Below are positions 17,650 through 26,158 of a DNA stretch of 64,000 nucleotides, in pieces. Within the stretch, counting starts at the first letter, position 1. Each line of letters opens with the position of its first letter. This DNA is from Sandaracinaceae bacterium (lineage in GTDB: Bacteria > Myxococcota_A > Polyangia > Polyangiales > Sandaracinaceae). The notes below the pieces were generated by a model. The model was not told the origin of the DNA and did not search any database. It saw only the letters and a list, made by a program, of their open reading frames with translations. The translations under genes and the position numbers were made by a program. The stretch covers positions 1 through 64,000 of the forward strand of contig JAHBWG010000015.1 of the NCBI GenBank assembly GCA_019637095.1. The letters run 5' to 3'.

Positions 17650-20600
17650 CGGTCGTCGTCTCCTTCTTCGTCGTTCGGTTCGTCGGACTCGTCGGACTCG
17701 TCGGGCTCGTCAGGCTCGTCGGCTTCGCGCGCCGGTGCGTCGTCGCGAGGATCGTGGCCGGCGCGCTTCACCCGGCGCTCTTCGACCCACGCGTAGAGCA
17801 CGGGCACGACGAACAGGGTCATGAGCTCGATCACCATCCCACCGACCGACGGGAGCGCCATCGGCACCATCACGTCCGCGCCGCGGCCCGGTGAGGTGAC
17901 CACGGGGGCGAGCGCGAGGATCGTCGTCGCGGTCGTCATCAGGCACGGGCGCAGCCGCCGCGTCCCGGCCTCGAGCACCCGCGCGCGCACGTCGGCGATC
18001 GAGGCCGCCGGCCCGTCGCGGAAGCGCTGCGCGAGGTAGGTGCTGATCACCACGCCGTCGTCGGTCGCGACGCCGATCAGGGCGATGACGCCGACCCAGA
18101 CCGCGACCGAGAGGTTCACCGGGCCGACGCGGAAGAGCTCGCGCATCGACGTCTCGAAGACCGTGAGGTCGAGGAACCACGGCTGGGCGTAGAGCCAGAG
18201 CAGCAGGAAGGCGCCGCTCACCGCGACGGCGACGCCGCTGCCGATGATCACGGTCGTCGAGATGCGCCGGAACTGGAGGTAGAGGAGCAGGAACACCAGC
18301 GCGAGCGCGAGCGGGATGAGGACACGCAGGCGCGCCTCGCTCCGCAGCTGCGCCTCGTAGGTGCCGGCGAACGTGAAGCGCACGCCCGCGGGCACCTCGA
18401 GCGCGCCCGACGCGATCTGTGCCTCGAGGAAGCGCTGCGCCGCCTCGACCGCGTTGGCGTCGGGCACGTCGGCGCGCCGATCGAAGAGCACGTAGCTCGT
18501 CAAGAAGGTGTCCTCGCTGCGGATCATCTCCGGCCCGCGCACGTAGCGCAGGTGCGCGAGCTGTCCGAGCGGGACCGCCTCGCCCGAGGGCGCCGGCACC
18601 ATCACGCGCTCGAGCGCCTCGACGCCGTCGCGTTCCTCGCGCATGTACCGGACGCGGACGGGGTAGCGCTCGCGGCCCTCGACCGTGCTCGTCAGCGGCG
18701 CGCCGCCGAGCGCAATCGACAGCACGTCTTGCACGGCGACGATCGTCAGCCCGTAGCGGGCGATCGCCTCGCGGTCGAGGACGATCTCGAGGTAGGGCTT
18801 GCCGACGACGCGCTCCGCGAAGACCGTCTCGGGCCGGACCTCGGGGACCTCGCGGAGCAGCTCCTCGACGCGGCGGGCGAAGCGCTCGATCGTCTCGAGG
18901 TCGGGGCCCTGCACCTTCACCCCCATGGCGGCGCGCATCCCGCTCTGGAGCATCACGACGCGCGCGGCGATCGGCATGAGCATCGGCGCGCCGGTGAGGC
19001 CGGGCGCGCCGGCGGCGCGGCTCACCTCGTCCCAGATGTCGCGCGGGCTGCGGATGTGCTCGCGCCATTGTCGCACCCGGGTTCCGTCGGAGAGGACGCG
19101 GTACTCCGGGCGATAGGTGACGATCGTCTCGATCATCGAGGTCGGCGCCGGATCGAGCGCGCTCGCCGCGCGGCCCCACTTGCCGACGACGCGATCGACC
19201 TCCGGGACCTCTGCGATCGCCGCGTCCATCCGGGCGAGCGCGTCGCGCACCTCGCCGGCCGAGGCGTGCGGCATCGTGGTCGGCATGTAGAGGTAGGCGC
19301 CCTCGTCGAAGGGCGGCATGTACTCGCGGCCCAGGCCCGGCAACGCGCGGGCGAGCTTCTGCGCCGCCGCGCTGTCTCGCGCGCCCTCGGGCAGCGCGTC
19401 GAGGACACGCCCCGCGCCGAGCCACACGAGCAGCCCGAGCACGACGAGCGCGGCGGGGAACGCGAGGAAGGCGGCCTTGTGGCGCAGGAACAGCCGCAAG
19501 AGGTGCGGGTACGCGAGCGTGAAGAGCTTGAACGGCCCGAGCACGAGCGCGACGAGCCCGCCGACGAATACGGCGTTGAGCAGCGCGCCGCGCGCCGGCC
19601 CGAGCGGCGACCAGTCCGTCGCGAGCGCGAGCGTGACGCCGATCGCGGCGAGGGCGAGCTCCGCGCGCTCGATCCACGTCGCGACGCGCGGCGGCAGCAG
19701 CGGGCGCGCGAGCCGGCTGACCCCGAGCGCCACCACGAACGCGCCCGCCGCGAGGCTCCACGTCGCGAGCGCCGCGCCCGCCGCGACCAAGAGCCAGTCG
19801 CGCGCGTGCGCGACGCGGAAGATCGAGCGGATCACCCGCGCGAGCCCGCCCGCCGGCGACGCCTCGGGCGCGGCCGGCCGCCGGCGCAAGACGACGTGCG
19901 CGAGCGCGGGCAGCACGAGCACCCCGATGAGGAACGCCCCGCCCATCGCGAAGGTCTTGGCGTACGCGAGCGGCGCGAAGAGGCGCGCCTCCGCCGCCGT
20001 CAGCCCGAACACCGGCAGGAAGCTCACCACCGTCGTCGCCACGCTGGTGAGCACCGCCGGCGCCACCTCGGCCGCCGCGGCCGTCACGACGGCGCCGCGG
20101 TCCGCGTCGGGCGCCGCCTCGTCGAGGTGCTGGACCACGTTCTCCGCGAGCACGATCCCGATGTCGACCATCGTCCCGATCGCGATCGCGATCCCGCCCA
20201 GGGCCATGAGGTTCGCGTCGACGCCCGCGTAGCGCATCACCACGAGCGCGAAGAGCACGCCGAGCGGCAGCAGCGAGCCGACGACCACCGACGTGCGCAG
20301 GTTCCCGAGCAGGACGAGCACCACGATCACCGTGATGAGCAGCTGCTGCCAGAGCGCCGTCGAGAGCGTGTCGACCGTCTCGTCGATGAGCTCTGCGCGA
20401 TCGTAGAACGGCACGATCGTCACCTGGCTGACGGTTCCGTCCTCGAGCGTGCGGCGGGGCAAGCCGGGCGCGATCTCCGCGATGCGCGCGTTCACGCCGT
20501 CGATCACCGCGCGCGGGTTGCCGCGGAAGCGCGCGACCACCACGCCGCCCACGGCCTCGGCGCCCGCGTCGTCGAGCCCGCCGGCGCGCAGCGCCGGCCC

Positions 20601-21506
20601 GAGGTGCACGTGGGCCACGTCGCGCACGCGGATCGGCGTGTTGTCGCGCTCTCGGACCACCACCGCCTCGAGGTCGGCGAGCGCGCGCACGAACCCCACG
20701 CCGCGCAGCACGTACTCGACGCGGTTGATCTCCATCGTGCGCGCGCCGACGTCGAGGTTCGACTCGCGCACCGCGCGCGCGACGTCCGGGAGCGCGACGC
20801 CGTGCGCGCGCAGCGCGTCCGGGTCCACGTCGACCTGGTACTCGCGCACGTGCCCGCCGATCGAGGCCACCTCGCTCACGCCCGCGACCGACGAGAGCGC
20901 GTAGCGCACCGTCCAGTCCTGGATGCTCCGCAGCTCGTGCAGGTCCCACCCGCCGACGGTGCGCCCCTCGGGATCGCGCCCCTCGAGCGTGTACCAGAAC
21001 ACCTGGCCGAGCGCGGTCGCGTCGGGCCCGAGCGTCGGCGACACGCCTTCGGGCAGCGTCCCCGGCGCGAGCGACGCGAGCTTCTCGAGCAAGCGCGAGC
21101 GCGAGAAGTAGAAGTCGACGCCGTCCTCGAAGACCACGTAGATCATCGAGACCCCGAGCGCGCTCGAGCTGCGCACCGTGCGCACGCCCGCGACGCCGAG
21201 GAGCGCCGTCGTCAGCGGGTAGGTGACCTGATCCTCGACGTCGCGCGGGGAGCGACCGGGCCACTCCGTGAACACGATCTGCTGGTTCTCTCCGACGTCC
21301 GGGATCGCGTCGACGGGGATCGGGTCGCGCTCGAGCCAGTCGAACGAGAGCGCGTCGAACGGCGCGACGCGCAGCCCCGCGAGCAGCAGGAGCCCGACGA
21401 GGACCGCGACGACGACCTTCGCGTCGACGAAGAAGCCGAGCACGCGCGCCCACGCCCCGCTCGGCGGGGGAGCGACCCCGGGGGCATCGTCGTCGGCGCG
21501 GCGCAC
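17625..21506 (-). CDS. cusA: CusA-type heavy-metal RND efflux pump
   Basis: An inner-membrane RND pump of about 1,293 residues that would export Cu(I)/Ag(I) with CusB and CusC. Family marks include DAIPDVGENQQIVFTEW, GTMVDIGIVLAEN, MPPFDEGAYLYMP, DPAPTSMIET and the Met-rich QSGMRAAMGVKVQGP, which fit the Cu/Ag branch better than the Co/Zn/Cd branch. It is well over 1,047 residues (E. coli CusA). About 110 extra residues with three to four hydrophobic segments sit near 545-655, and an acidic Asp/Glu/Ser tail with one Cys ends the protein. I place the start at GTG 21506 because the sigma-54 promoter lies just upstream; the open frame continues to a GTG at 21569, but that would be upstream of the promoter. 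Another possible start is GTG 21443. Confidence 0.88.
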   Translation of the reverse strand: MRRADDDAPGVAPPPSGAWARVLGFFVDAKVVVAVLVGLLLLAGLRVAPFDALSFDWLERDPIPVDAIPDVGENQQIVFTEWPGRSPRDVEDQVTYPLTTALLGVAGVRTVRSSSALGVSMIYVVFEDGVDFYFSRSRLLEKLASLAPGTLPEGVSPTLGPDATALGQVFWYTLEGRDPEGRTVGGWDLHELRSIQDWTVRYALSSVAGVSEVASIGGHVREYQVDVDPDALRAHGVALPDVARAVRESNLDVGARTMEINRVEYVLRGVGFVRALADLEAVVVRERDNTPIRVRDVAHVHLGPALRAGGLDDAGAEAVGGVVVARFRGNPRAVIDGVNARIAEIAPGLPRRTLEDGTVSQVTIVPFYDRAELIDETVDTLSTALWQQLLITVIVVLVLLGNLRTSVVVGSLLPLGVLFALVVMRYAGVDANLMALGGIAIAIGTMVDIGIVLAENVVQHLDEAAPDADRGAVVTAAAAEVAPAVLTSVATTVVSFLPVFGLTAAEARLFAPLAYAKTFAMGGAFLIGVLVLPALAHVVLRRRPAAPEASPAGGLARVIRSIFRVAHARDWLLVAAGAALATWSLAAGAFVVALGVSRLARPLLPPRVATWIERAELALAAIGVTLALATDWSPLGPARGALLNAVFVGGLVALVLGPFKLFTLAYPHLLRLFLRHKAAFLAFPAALVVLGLLVWLGAGRVLDALPEGARDSAAAQKLARALPGLGREYMPPFDEGAYLYMPTTMPHASAGEVRDALARMDAAIAEVPEVDRVVGKWGRAASALDPAPTSMIETIVTYRPEYRVLSDGTRVRQWREHIRSPRDIWDEVSRAAGAPGLTGAPMLMPIAARVVMLQSGMRAAMGVKVQGPDLETIERFARRVEELLREVPEVRPETVFAERVVGKPYLEIVLDREAIARYGLTIVAVQDVLSIALGGAPLTSTVEGRERYPVRVRYMREERDGVEALERVMVPAPSGEAVPLGQLAHLRYVRGPEMIRSEDTFLTSYVLFDRRADVPDANAVEAAQRFLEAQIASGALEVPAGVRFTFAGTYEAQLRSEARLRVLIPLALALVFLLLYLQFRRISTTVIIGSGVAVAVSGAFLLLWLYAQPWFLDLTVFETSMRELFRVGPVNLSVAVWVGVIALIGVATDDGVVISTYLAQRFRDGPAASIADVRARVLEAGTRRLRPCLMTTATTILALAPVVTSPGRGADVMVPMALPSVGGMVIELMTLFVVPVLYAWVEERRVKRAGHDPRDDAPAREADEPDEPDESDESDEPNDEEGDDDRCPEPSVP

Positions 21507-21519
21507 GCCCGCGCGCACG

Positions 21520-21535
21520 AGCGAGCCCCGTGCCA
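21520..21535 (-). promoter_or_regulatory. sigma-54 promoter of cusA (-24/-12)
   Basis: The minus strand reads TGGCACGGGGCTCGCT. GG at -24 and GC at -12 have the exact sigma-54 spacing (consensus TGGCACG-N4-TTGCW, one mismatch). The predicted transcription start is near 21509, three bases before the chosen GTG. Identical elements precede cusB and cusC. Confidence 0.8.
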
Positions 21536-21560
21536 GCCTCGCGCGCGCCCGCGAAGCGCC

Positions 21561-21585
21561 TGCGGCCACCGTCCGTGTGGCCGCA
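21561..21585. promoter_or_regulatory. inverted repeat between activator site and cusA promoter
   Basis: TGCGGCCAC, seven bases, GTGGCCGCA: a perfect nine-base-arm hairpin. Hairpins of different sequence occupy the same place in the other two cassettes. It has no T-tract, so a simple intrinsic terminator is unlikely. Confidence 0.55.
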
Positions 21586-21598
21586 CCAACCGGGCGCT

Positions 21599-21615
21599 GT
21601 GACCCCCGAGGTCAC
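21599..21615. promoter_or_regulatory. candidate activator site GTGACC-N5-GGTCAC upstream of cusA
   Basis: A perfect six-base-arm palindrome with a five-base spacer, 63 bases upstream of the -24 element. The same arms, spacer and flanking GCGC-type bases occur before cusB and cusC. It is the probable enhancer site for the adjacent NtrC-type regulator. Confidence 0.75.
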
Positions 21616-21699
21616 TGGCTCCCCAACCCGAACGCGAAGCCGATCACGCGGTCCTCGTGATGAGCGACGCACGCTCCGAGGTGCTCGGGTTGGTGTCGC

Positions 21700-22704
21700 T
21701 CAGTCGGTCGCGAACAGCTCGTCGGCTCGCGCGACGTCGAACACCCGCGACGCCCAGTCGCTCAGGACGGCGACGTCGGCTTCGGCTTCGACGCGCGCAC
21801 GCTGCGCGTCGGTGAGCGCGAGGCCCCGCGCGCGGCACGCCTCGACGACCGTGCGGGCGAGCGCGGCACGCAGCCGCGCCTCGCGCTCGAGCGCGTGGTC
21901 TCTCGCGCGCGCTGCCGCTTCGCGCTCCCGCTCCGCCGCTTCGCGCTCCCGCTCCGCCGCTTCGCGCTCCCGCTCCGCCGCTTCGCGCTCCCGCTCCGCC
22001 GCTTCGAGGGCGCTCTGGCGGTCGTCGGCGATCCCCTGCAGGCGCGCGACGAGCTCCGCGGCGTCCGGGACCATGGAGGCGTTCGCGAAGAAGCGCAGCC
22101 GCTTGCCCACCGTGGCGAGCTCGAGCCCGAGGACCACCGAGCGCAGATAGCCCCCCTGCGGCACGATCGGCTGGTACCCCCCGCCCGCCGCGCCGAGGCG
22201 CCATCCGCGCAGGTGCCCGTGCACGCAGTCGAAGCTGAAGTACTCCGGGATCCCGAGCCGCGCGTAGTCGCGCACGTTCTCGACGAGGTCTTTGTGCTTG
22301 CGGCCGAGGTTGCGCACCTCGATGACCAGATCGATCCCCCGCCCCTGGTCGAGCACCACCCAGGTGTCGGGCTCGATGTCCGGGTCGCAGTCCACCACGG
22401 CGAGCACGTCCGGCACGATCATCGGCTCGCCTGGATAGAGCACGGCGAGCTCGGTCGCGAGGAACACGGGCCGGCCTGCGCGCCGGAAGTGTCCGTCGAG
22501 GTCGGCGCCGATCCCCGTCTTGTTCTTGGAGTGCCGCACCCCCTCGGCCATCGCCTCCAGGTACTCGTGCTCCACGAGGAGGATCTCCTCGATCACCCGC
22601 TCGCGCTCCTCCGGCGAGAGCCGCGCCCACGTGGCCTCGTCCGGGAAGACGATGCGCGGATCGTCCCAGAGGCGCTTGGGGGCCGACGGGATGGGGCTCC
22701 GCAT
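21700..22704 (-). CDS. Uma2/DUF820-family protein with AEREREA heptad repeats
   Basis: A 334-residue protein. The Uma2 nuclease-like core covers about 50-190, with PDVLAVVD (Asp), DLVIEVRN (Glu) and a following Lys/His-rich helix. After it comes a region of four to five near-perfect AEREREA heptads (about 230-265), which would form a long charged helix, then a helical tail. It lies between cusB and cusA on the same strand but has its own TACACT hexamer seven bases before the ATG, so it need not share their control. No metal-related feature is visible. Function unknown; DNA cleavage is only a family-level possibility. Confidence 0.75.
   Translation of the reverse strand: MRSPIPSAPKRLWDDPRIVFPDEATWARLSPEERERVIEEILLVEHEYLEAMAEGVRHSKNKTGIGADLDGHFRRAGRPVFLATELAVLYPGEPMIVPDVLAVVDCDPDIEPDTWVVLDQGRGIDLVIEVRNLGRKHKDLVENVRDYARLGIPEYFSFDCVHGHLRGWRLGAAGGGYQPIVPQGGYLRSVVLGLELATVGKRLRFFANASMVPDAAELVARLQGIADDRQSALEAAEREREAAEREREAAEREREAAEREREAAARARDHALEREARLRAALARTVVEACRARGLALTDAQRARVEAEADVAVLSDWASRVFDVARADELFATD
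21914..22005. repeat. 21-base in-frame tandem repeat, about 4 copies
   Basis: The unit GCCGCTTCGCGCTCCCGCTCC encodes one AEREREA heptad on the minus strand. Copies are identical, which points to recent expansion or ongoing homogenisation. Confidence 0.85.
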
Positions 22705-22711
22705 CCAGGAG

Positions 22712-22717
22712 AGTGTA
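22712..22717 (-). promoter_or_regulatory. -10-like hexamer TACACT, 7 bases before start at 22704
   Basis: TANNNT hexamer in front of the Uma2 gene inside the copper locus. Confidence 0.5.
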
Positions 22718-22761
22718 CGCCGTCGTGCGCGGGCGAGCGATGCGTCGGGACTCCCGGCTCG

Positions 22762-24042
22762 TCACGGGGCGAGCGTGAAGGGAGGCGGCGTGTGGACGAG
22801 CTCGCGGAGCCTCGAGGGCGTGTATGCGCACGCGTCGTCGGCGTCGCCGAACAGACCTCCGCCTTCGAGCGCCCGGGTCTCGTCGTGCCAGCGGCGCTCG
22901 ATCGTCTCGGCGTCGGTGGCGTACAGGCGCGCGCAGGCGACGCGGAGCAGCGTCTGGCTCGAGAACAGCGGAGGGCCGTCGTCGCGCGACAGCAGGCGCG
23001 TGGGGCGACACGGGCACATGCGGCGGGCGTGCGCCCTCGCCACCTCGTCGTCGACCGAGAAGCCGAGGCCCGGGCCCGCGTGCACGATCAGCTCGGGCAC
23101 CCACGCGTCGCGCACGTGGCACTCGGGAACGCGGAGCGGAGCGTGCGTCACGATGTCCGGTCGCCCATCGGCGTCGGCGTCGATCCACCCGTCGATCGTG
23201 ACGCCCTCGGGCAGCGGCACGGGCCGCACGCCCTCGACGCTCGCGGTGAAGAGGGCCTGCGTGCTCGCGCCGTTCGTGTCGTGCGTGCTCAGGGAGGCCT
23301 CGACGCGCCCATCCCCGTCGTAGTCGTGGATCGGGTGAACGCGGCCCGGGCCCCGCTCGCGCTCGCCGAGCGGGTCGAGCTCGTAGTCGAGCCCCTCGCC
23401 GGCCCGCGTCGTCCCGTCTGCGCCGACGTAGGTCAGCCGGCCGCGGACGCGCAGCGGCTGCTCGCGCGCCTCGCGATCGACGGACGCCGACTCGACCGCG
23501 ACGACCCAGGCGCCCTCGCCCGCGCCCACGCATCGGCCGAAGGCGCTCGCGAACACGCGCAGCCGCGCGCTCGGCGGATCACCGAGCACGCCGTCCTCTT
23601 CGTCTGCGATCTGCGCCTCGCGCGCACGCCACGCCTCGGGGATGTCGCGCGGCAACCGCGCGCGCGCCTCGCGCTCGATGCGTGCACACGTCCGCGCGAC
23701 GGCGCCCGTGACCGGCACCTCGAGCGAGGCGATGGTGGGGGCGCACTGGGTCTCGCCCGGGCGCCTCACGCACGCCGTGAGGCTCGGCGGGAGATCGAGC
23801 ACGCACGCGTCGTCGAGGTCCGGGTCGGTGGCCTGCGGCGCGTCCGCGAGCTGCGCGGGGTGCGAGGGCGCTTCGTCCGCGGCGACCACGCGCGGCGCCC
23901 GATCCGCGGCCTCGGGGCCCCCGCAGCCGAGGATCGACAGCACGAGCGCACACGCGAGGCGCGCCCAAGAACGGACCTTCGCCCGCTCGGCGCAGCGGCG
24001 GATGGAACGCGACACCGAGCGCGCTGCCTCGCGAGCGGTCAC
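22762..24042 (-). CDS. lipoprotein with Asp-rich calcium-type (FG-GAP/VCBS-like) repeats
   Basis: A 426-residue protein beginning with a lipoprotein signal (lipobox ILGC). The middle carries two DxDxDG loops, DYDGDGR and DADADGR, as in FG-GAP/VCBS calcium-binding repeats, in a Cys-containing extracytoplasmic domain. I do not recognise a family. The frame is open from GTG 24051, but a TAGAGT hexamer ends seven bases before a second GTG at 24042, which I prefer. It sits between cusB and cusA without obvious metal ligands beyond the Asp loops and Cys residues, so a role in copper handling is uncertain. Confidence 0.65.
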   Translation of the reverse strand: MTAREAARSVSRSIRRCAERAKVRSWARLACALVLSILGCGGPEAADRAPRVVAADEAPSHPAQLADAPQATDPDLDDACVLDLPPSLTACVRRPGETQCAPTIASLEVPVTGAVARTCARIEREARARLPRDIPEAWRAREAQIADEEDGVLGDPPSARLRVFASAFGRCVGAGEGAWVVAVESASVDREAREQPLRVRGRLTYVGADGTTRAGEGLDYELDPLGERERGPGRVHPIHDYDGDGRVEASLSTHDTNGASTQALFTASVEGVRPVPLPEGVTIDGWIDADADGRPDIVTHAPLRVPECHVRDAWVPELIVHAGPGLGFSVDDEVARAHARRMCPCRPTRLLSRDDGPPLFSSQTLLRVACARLYATDAETIERRWHDETRALEGGGLFGDADDACAYTPSRLRELVHTPPPFTLAP

Positions 24043-24049
24043 CGCCAGC

Positions 24050-24055
24050 ACTCTA
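24050..24055 (-). promoter_or_regulatory. -10-like hexamer TAGAGT, 7 bases before start at 24042
   Basis: TANNNT hexamer that favours GTG 24042 over GTG 24051, which it overlaps. Confidence 0.45.
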
Positions 24056-24096
24056 GCAGGTGGGTCGCGACGCCGTGGGCGTCGGCGAAGACTCGG

Positions 24097-25959
24097 TCAA
24101 TGCCGGTGCTCGGCGGTGCGGCCCGGCGGCGCGGCGAGCGCTTCGGTCGCGAGGTGGGCGCCCGGGGCGACGGTCGCGCGGATGCTTCCGCAGGTGCGCA
24201 TCGCGCTGCCGAAGTAGGCGTTGTCGACGACCTCCCGCGCCTGCACCCACTCGGCGCCGCGGTTGTCGAACGCCATCGGGCAGAAGGCGAGCGCGAGCGG
24301 CCGCGCGGTCGGGTTGCCGAAGGTGCGCAGCAGCAACGCGATCTGCTCCGAGACGTGCTCGAACTGCGCGCGCATCGCCTCGATGGAGGCCGCGTCGCGC
24401 GCGAGCCGCGCGTGCATCGCGAGGTGACGCGCGATCGGCTCCCACGCGCGCAGGGCGTCGGCCGGCGCGTCGGGGCGGAACGCGGCGAGCGCGTCGAGGA
24501 GCGCGCCCGTCGCCTCGCGCGCGCCGGCCTCGTCGTCCGCCGCGAGGCGCTCCTGCATGGCGAGGTACGCGTCGACGATCGGGGCGAGCCCCGCGTCCCA
24601 GCCCGCCGGCGTGCGGATGGCGTCGTCGAGCGGTCCGCGCTCGCGGTCGTCGGCGCGCGTCATCATGCTCGGCCCGCCGCGGATCTGGAGGTCCGCGTCG
24701 AGCGTGAACGCGCCCTCGGACACGACGCGCTCGCCCTCGGAGAGGCCGGCGACGACGGGGTAGACGTCGCCCGCGCGCGGGCCGAGCCGCACGACGCGCG
24801 GCTCGTACGTGGGGCGCTCGGCGCCCGGCACCTCGACGTAGACGATCGAGCGGCGCCCGGTGAAGAGCGGCGCCGACGCGGGCACGACGAGCGGCTGCGC
24901 CCCGCCGCCCTCGGGGCCGCGCACGCTCGCCTCGACGAACATGCCCGGCCGCAGCCGCCGGTCCGGGTTCGAAAGCGCGATGCGCACCCGCGCGGTGCGC
25001 CGCCGCGCGTCGATCACCGGGTCGACGAACGCGACGCGCCCCTCGAGCGTCTCGCCCGGGAGCGCCTCGACGCCGAGCTCGACCGTCTGCCCGACCTCGA
25101 GGTGCGCGAGATCGCTCTCGTACGCGTCGAGCTGCGCCCAGAGGCGCGTGAGGTCGGCGACGCGGTAGAGCGTCGCGCCCGTCTCGACGTACGCGCCCTC
25201 CGTCGCGACGCGCTCGATCACCGTGCCGGCGAACGGCGAGCGGATCGACACCTGCCGGTCCGGTCGCTCGGCGCGCTCCATCCGCGCGAGCTCGCCGTCG
25301 GGGATGCCGAGCAGGCGTAGCCGCTGGCGCGCCGCCTCGAGGCCGGCGCTCGCCGCGGTGCGCGACAGCTCGCTCCCGCCGGCGAGGCGCTCGAGCTGGC
25401 GCCGCGCAGTGAGCAGGTCCTGATGGGCCGCGAGCACCTCGGGGCTGTAGAGCGTCGCGACGACCTGCCCGCGCCGCACCTCGACACCGGTCGCGTCGAC
25501 GTGCAGCCGATCGATGCGCCCGCCGATCCACGCGGTGACCGCCGCGAAGGTCGTCTCGTCGTAGTCGACGCGGCCGAGCAGGCGCACCGTCGCGCCGGAC
25601 GCGCTCAGGCGCCGCACGCGCGTCGTGCGCACGCCGGCGATCGCGCGCGCGCGCTCGTCGAGCACCACGCGCGCCTCGCTCGCCTCACCGGCGCCCTCGC
25701 CGACCGGCACGAGGTCCATCCCGCAGAGCGGGCACGTCCCCGGCTCGGTCTGCCGCACCTGCGGGTGCATCGAGCACGTGTAGTTGCGCGCCGGGGCCGC
25801 CTCGCCGTGCGCCTCGTGCGCGCTCGGCTCGCCGGCCGTGCAGCGCCCGAGCCCGAAGCCCGCCGCGACGAGCGCGAGCACGCCGAGCCCGACGCCGAGC
25901 GCGCGCAGCGCCCGCGGCGTCTCGGGCTCGATCGAGGGCTCCGTGTGCGCGCGATCCAT
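24097..25959 (-). CDS. cusB: CusB-type efflux adaptor with heavy-metal-binding and DUF3347 domains
   Basis: A 620-residue periplasmic adaptor linking CusA and CusC. A membrane anchor lies near 17-38. A heavy-metal-binding domain follows (about 59-85; YTCSMHP and CPLCGMDL, the usual Cys/Met/His pattern). The HlyD/CusB beta-barrel, lipoyl and hairpin core covers about 110-370. The C-terminus carries a DUF3347-like helical domain ending with CPMAF, DNAYFGSAM and TCG, which adds more Cys/Met ligands, and the last residues are HRH. E. coli CusB is about 400 residues, so both ends are extended. The ATG is five bases from the predicted start of the sigma-54 transcript. Confidence 0.9.
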   Translation of the reverse strand: MDRAHTEPSIEPETPRALRALGVGLGVLALVAAGFGLGRCTAGEPSAHEAHGEAAPARNYTCSMHPQVRQTEPGTCPLCGMDLVPVGEGAGEASEARVVLDERARAIAGVRTTRVRRLSASGATVRLLGRVDYDETTFAAVTAWIGGRIDRLHVDATGVEVRRGQVVATLYSPEVLAAHQDLLTARRQLERLAGGSELSRTAASAGLEAARQRLRLLGIPDGELARMERAERPDRQVSIRSPFAGTVIERVATEGAYVETGATLYRVADLTRLWAQLDAYESDLAHLEVGQTVELGVEALPGETLEGRVAFVDPVIDARRRTARVRIALSNPDRRLRPGMFVEASVRGPEGGGAQPLVVPASAPLFTGRRSIVYVEVPGAERPTYEPRVVRLGPRAGDVYPVVAGLSEGERVVSEGAFTLDADLQIRGGPSMMTRADDRERGPLDDAIRTPAGWDAGLAPIVDAYLAMQERLAADDEAGAREATGALLDALAAFRPDAPADALRAWEPIARHLAMHARLARDAASIEAMRAQFEHVSEQIALLLRTFGNPTARPLALAFCPMAFDNRGAEWVQAREVVDNAYFGSAMRTCGSIRATVAPGAHLATEALAAPPGRTAEHRH

Positions 25960-25974
25960 CGGCGCGCGCAGAGG

Positions 25975-25990
25975 AGCGAGCCCCGTGCCA
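25975..25990 (-). promoter_or_regulatory. sigma-54 promoter of cusB (-24/-12)
   Basis: The minus strand reads TGGCACGGGGCTCGCT, identical to the cusA and cusC elements. The predicted start is near 25964, about five bases before the cusB ATG. Confidence 0.8.
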
Positions 25991-26026
25991 GCGCCTCGGG
26001 CGCGCGTGAGCGAGCGCCCGAGGCGC
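25991..26026. promoter_or_regulatory. inverted repeat next to cusB promoter
   Basis: GCGCCTCGGGCG and CGCCCGAGGCGC, twelve-base arms around a twelve-base loop, directly upstream of the -24 element. Confidence 0.55.
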
Positions 26027-26054
26027 TCCCTTGTGTCCGCCGAGTGCGGGCGCT

Positions 26055-26071
26055 GTGACCTCGCCGGTCAC
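26055..26071. promoter_or_regulatory. candidate activator site GTGACC-N5-GGTCAC upstream of cusB
   Basis: Perfect palindrome, 64 bases upstream of the -24 element, in the gap between cusC and cusB; same geometry as the other two cassettes. Confidence 0.75.
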
Positions 26072-26158
26072 TCGGCCCGGCGGAGGAGACGGCGGCGGCG
26101 GCAGGTGAGGTCGGGCCTGTCGGGCTCGGGCATCGAGCGCGGAGCGCCGAGCCCACGG

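Noticed and set aside
21507-21569. CusA start at GTG 21569
   Set aside because: It would place the start codon upstream of the sigma-54 -24/-12 element and the predicted transcript start.
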